Origin: UBA9926 sp964524295 | Lineage (GTDB): Bacteria; Pseudomonadota; Gammaproteobacteria; Pseudomonadales; Azotimanducaceae | NCBI GenBank assembly: GCA_964524295.1 | Contig: CAZGCW010000033.1 | Location: forward strand, 1-24,726 | DNA: 24,726 nucleotides | Direction: 5' to 3' | Shown here: positions 23,404 through 24,726 of the stretch, one piece after another | Position numbering within the stretch: the stretch's first letter is position 1 | How the letters are laid out: each line of letters opens with the position of its first letter | Translations under genes and position numbers: made by a program | Notes under the pieces: generated by a model | What the model saw: only the letters and a program-made list of their open reading frames with translations | What the model was told of the DNA's origin: nothing | Database searches by the model: none

Positions 23404-24294
23404 TCAGGTGCTTTTGGTTAAAAAATTGAAAAGTTGCCGGTCATGTCGGCTTTTGGCTGATAGCGGACCGGAGTGAACATGGGGTTGCCAGGGAGACTCT
23501 TTGGCAGCGGTTACTTGATCTCCCATGACGGTCACCCTTTCGATGACCCGCTCTTCCTGGAAATCATTAATAACGAAATGCTGCGTACATCGGTTGTCCC
23601 ACATGCAGATTGTACCGGCTTGCCATTGGTATCGGATCGTAAATCTAGGGCTGGACACCCATTTTGTCAGGTAGCTTAATAATACCTCGCTCTCGGGGGC
23701 ATTTAACTCTACGATCCGTCGAGTAAAATGTTCATTCACATAAAGTGCGGGTAGTTGTGTTTCAGGATGCAACCGGACAACAGGGTGGATTGCCATTTGC
23801 TCAGAATGATTGTGAGGATGCGCGTCGTGCAGTGCTGTCAGTCCGAGGCAAAGTTCTTTCATTGGGTCAGAGAGTTCGTTGTAGGCCTGATATAGATTCG
23901 TCCACATGGTGTCGCCACCTACTTCAGGGCAGGTAACCATATGCAATATAGACATGACCGCGGGTTGTTCCTGGAAGGTGATGTCAGTGTGCCATTCATC
24001 GGCTATACCCCCCTGGCTTGCGACTAATTTGAATATTTTCGGGTGGGTGCCTGGTTCGCTTTTTAGATTTGGGTGTCCTTCCAGGGGGCCAAAGTGTTCG
24101 CCGAAAGAGACATGTTCCTGCCTTGATAGATGTTGCCCAGGGAAAAACAACACCTGATGCTGTATCAGTAAATTTTTGATGCTTGAAATTTCCTGTTCAG
24201 ACAGATCGGCAATTTTTAGCCCGGTTACTTCTGCCCCCAGCGACCCAGATAATCGTTTGACTGTCCATTGTTGTGGTGCAATAGAGGCATTCAT
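23404..24294 (-). CDS. TauD/TfdA-family Fe(II)/2-oxoglutarate-dependent dioxygenase
   Basis: Non-haem iron oxygenase that couples oxidation of an organic substrate to decarboxylation of 2-oxoglutarate. The HxD...H iron triad is H102 and D104 in EWHTDITF and H239 in CTQHFVIND. R253 in VIERVTVMGD would bind the 2-oxoglutarate carboxylate. The 296-residue length and the motif DNRCTQH match TauD/TfdA enzymes. Taurine is only one possible substrate: the family also takes alkylsulfonates, phenoxyacetates and others, and no ABC transporter or sulfur gene adjoins it. It is divergent from the alcohol dehydrogenase gene, with 139 bases between. Confidence 0.92.
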   Translation of the reverse strand: MNASIAPQQWTVKRLSGSLGAEVTGLKIADLSEQEISSIKNLLIQHQVLFFPGQHLSRQEHVSFGEHFGPLEGHPNLKSEPGTHPKIFKLVASQGGIADEWHTDITFQEQPAVMSILHMVTCPEVGGDTMWTNLYQAYNELSDPMKELCLGLTALHDAHPHNHSEQMAIHPVVRLHPETQLPALYVNEHFTRRIVELNAPESEVLLSYLTKWVSSPRFTIRYQWQAGTICMWDNRCTQHFVINDFQEERVIERVTVMGDQVTAAKESPWQPHVHSGPLSAKSRHDRQLFNFLTKST

Positions 24295-24433
24295 TTGGGT
24301 AAACTCGATAAAGTAGGGTATTGAGAATAAACGAACCAGAGGCTAATGAAAACTGGCCGTTACAAATTTCCAGTGAGTCGGGCCAGGTTGCCTGGCGAAT
24401 AAGTGAGTTAGTGAATAGCGAGAACGATTTTTG

Positions 24434-24726
24434 ATGAAAGGGATCTGGTTAGAAGAAGGTCGGCTAGGGTATCGTGACGATCTGCCTAGGCCGGTTTGTG
24501 CGCCTGGGGAATGTTTGGTCGAAGTAAAATTTGCGGGCATCTGTGGTACGGACCGGGAACTGCAGCAAGGTTATTACCAGTTTAAAGGTATCCCTGGGCA
24601 TGAATTTGTAGGCAAGGTAGTGAACGGTGCACGGCAGGGCCAGCGGGTCGTTGCCGATATCAATCTGGGCTGTGGAGCCTGCTCGCAATGCCACCAGGAC
24701 CTACATCGACATTGTCCTGACAGAAA
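24434..24726 (+). CDS. zinc-dependent alcohol dehydrogenase, MDR superfamily (5' part; runs off the window)
   Basis: Partial gene: 97 codons are visible with no stop before the window end. It begins MKGIWLEEGRLGYRDDLPRP. Catalytic zinc ligands C37 (ICGTD) and H56-E57 (PGHEF) are present. The structural zinc cysteines are C80, C83, C86 and C94 (CGACSQC...HC). This is the N-terminal catalytic domain of a medium-chain dehydrogenase/reductase; the NAD(P)-binding domain lies beyond the edge. The substrate cannot be inferred. The ATG at 24434 is the first in frame, and the start has only a weak ribosome binding site. The interval 24295-24433 holds no gene. Confidence 0.88.
   Translation, partial: MKGIWLEEGRLGYRDDLPRPVCAPGECLVEVKFAGICGTDRELQQGYYQFKGIPGHEFVGKVVNGARQGQRVVADINLGCGACSQCHQDLHRHCPDR

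Noticed and set aside
1..24726. Mobile elements, CRISPR arrays, tRNA or rRNA genes
   Set aside because: No transposase, integrase, spaced direct repeats, cloverleaf with CCA end or rRNA-like stretch was recognised.

Overview
The window looks like chromosomal DNA of a Gram-negative gammaproteobacterium. It carries a type II secretion operon in the gspE-to-gspM order, a consensus gammaproteobacterial LexA box, and housekeeping genes typical of that class. Moderate GC, many short-chain acyl-CoA genes, a TauD-type dioxygenase and a run of ten Ns inside a gene suggest a draft or metagenome-assembled, possibly marine genome; that is inference, and I cannot name the species. I found no mobile element, tRNA, rRNA, CRISPR array or phage gene.

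Layout. (1) 227-1905, plus: etfB-etfA, the electron transfer flavoprotein. (2) 5023-2063, minus: a LysR-type regulator, aspartate carbamoyltransferase (pyrB) and cysteine synthase (cysK), with regulator and pyrB only 5 nt apart. (3) 5303-12874, plus: nine tightly packed or overlapping type II secretion genes, gspE F G H I J K L M. gspC, gspD, gspN and the prepilin peptidase are not in the window. (4) 14271-12871, minus: a MATE-family exporter whose stop codon overlaps that of gspM. (5) 17601-14427, minus: dnaE2 (imuC), an SOS error-prone polymerase, broken by one in-frame TGA and by a 10-N assembly gap. (6) 17637-17656: a textbook LexA operator between dnaE2 and the rightward thymidine kinase gene tdk (17845-18435). 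(7) 18729-19193 yaiI-like (UPF0178) and 19397-19888 a SlyD-like FKBP peptidyl-prolyl isomerase. (8) 22726-19903, minus: a class III CoA-transferase, a NUDT19-like Nudix hydrolase and an enoyl-CoA hydratase-like protein, probably one operon. (9) 22784-23395, plus: a GNAT acetyltransferase whose start codon is probably ATT. (10) 24294-23404, minus: a TauD-family dioxygenase. (11) 24434 to the window end, plus: the 5' part of a zinc-dependent alcohol dehydrogenase.

How the genes fit together. The gsp block encodes the cytoplasmic ATPase, inner-membrane platform and all five pseudopilins, but the secretin and its GspC partner must lie elsewhere. The CoA-transferase, Nudix and hydratase genes suggest activation, hydration and CoA-ester turnover of an unidentified acid; ETF could accept electrons from acyl-CoA dehydrogenases encoded elsewhere. 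The dnaE2-tdk region is the most notable regulatory spot: the LexA operator also overlaps a promoter-like sequence pointing at tdk.

I see no clearly new multi-gene system. The best leads are the broken, LexA-controlled dnaE2 without imuA or imuB next to it, the possible shared LexA control of tdk, the 10-bp tandem repeat containing the yaiI start codon, and the probable ATT start of the GNAT gene.
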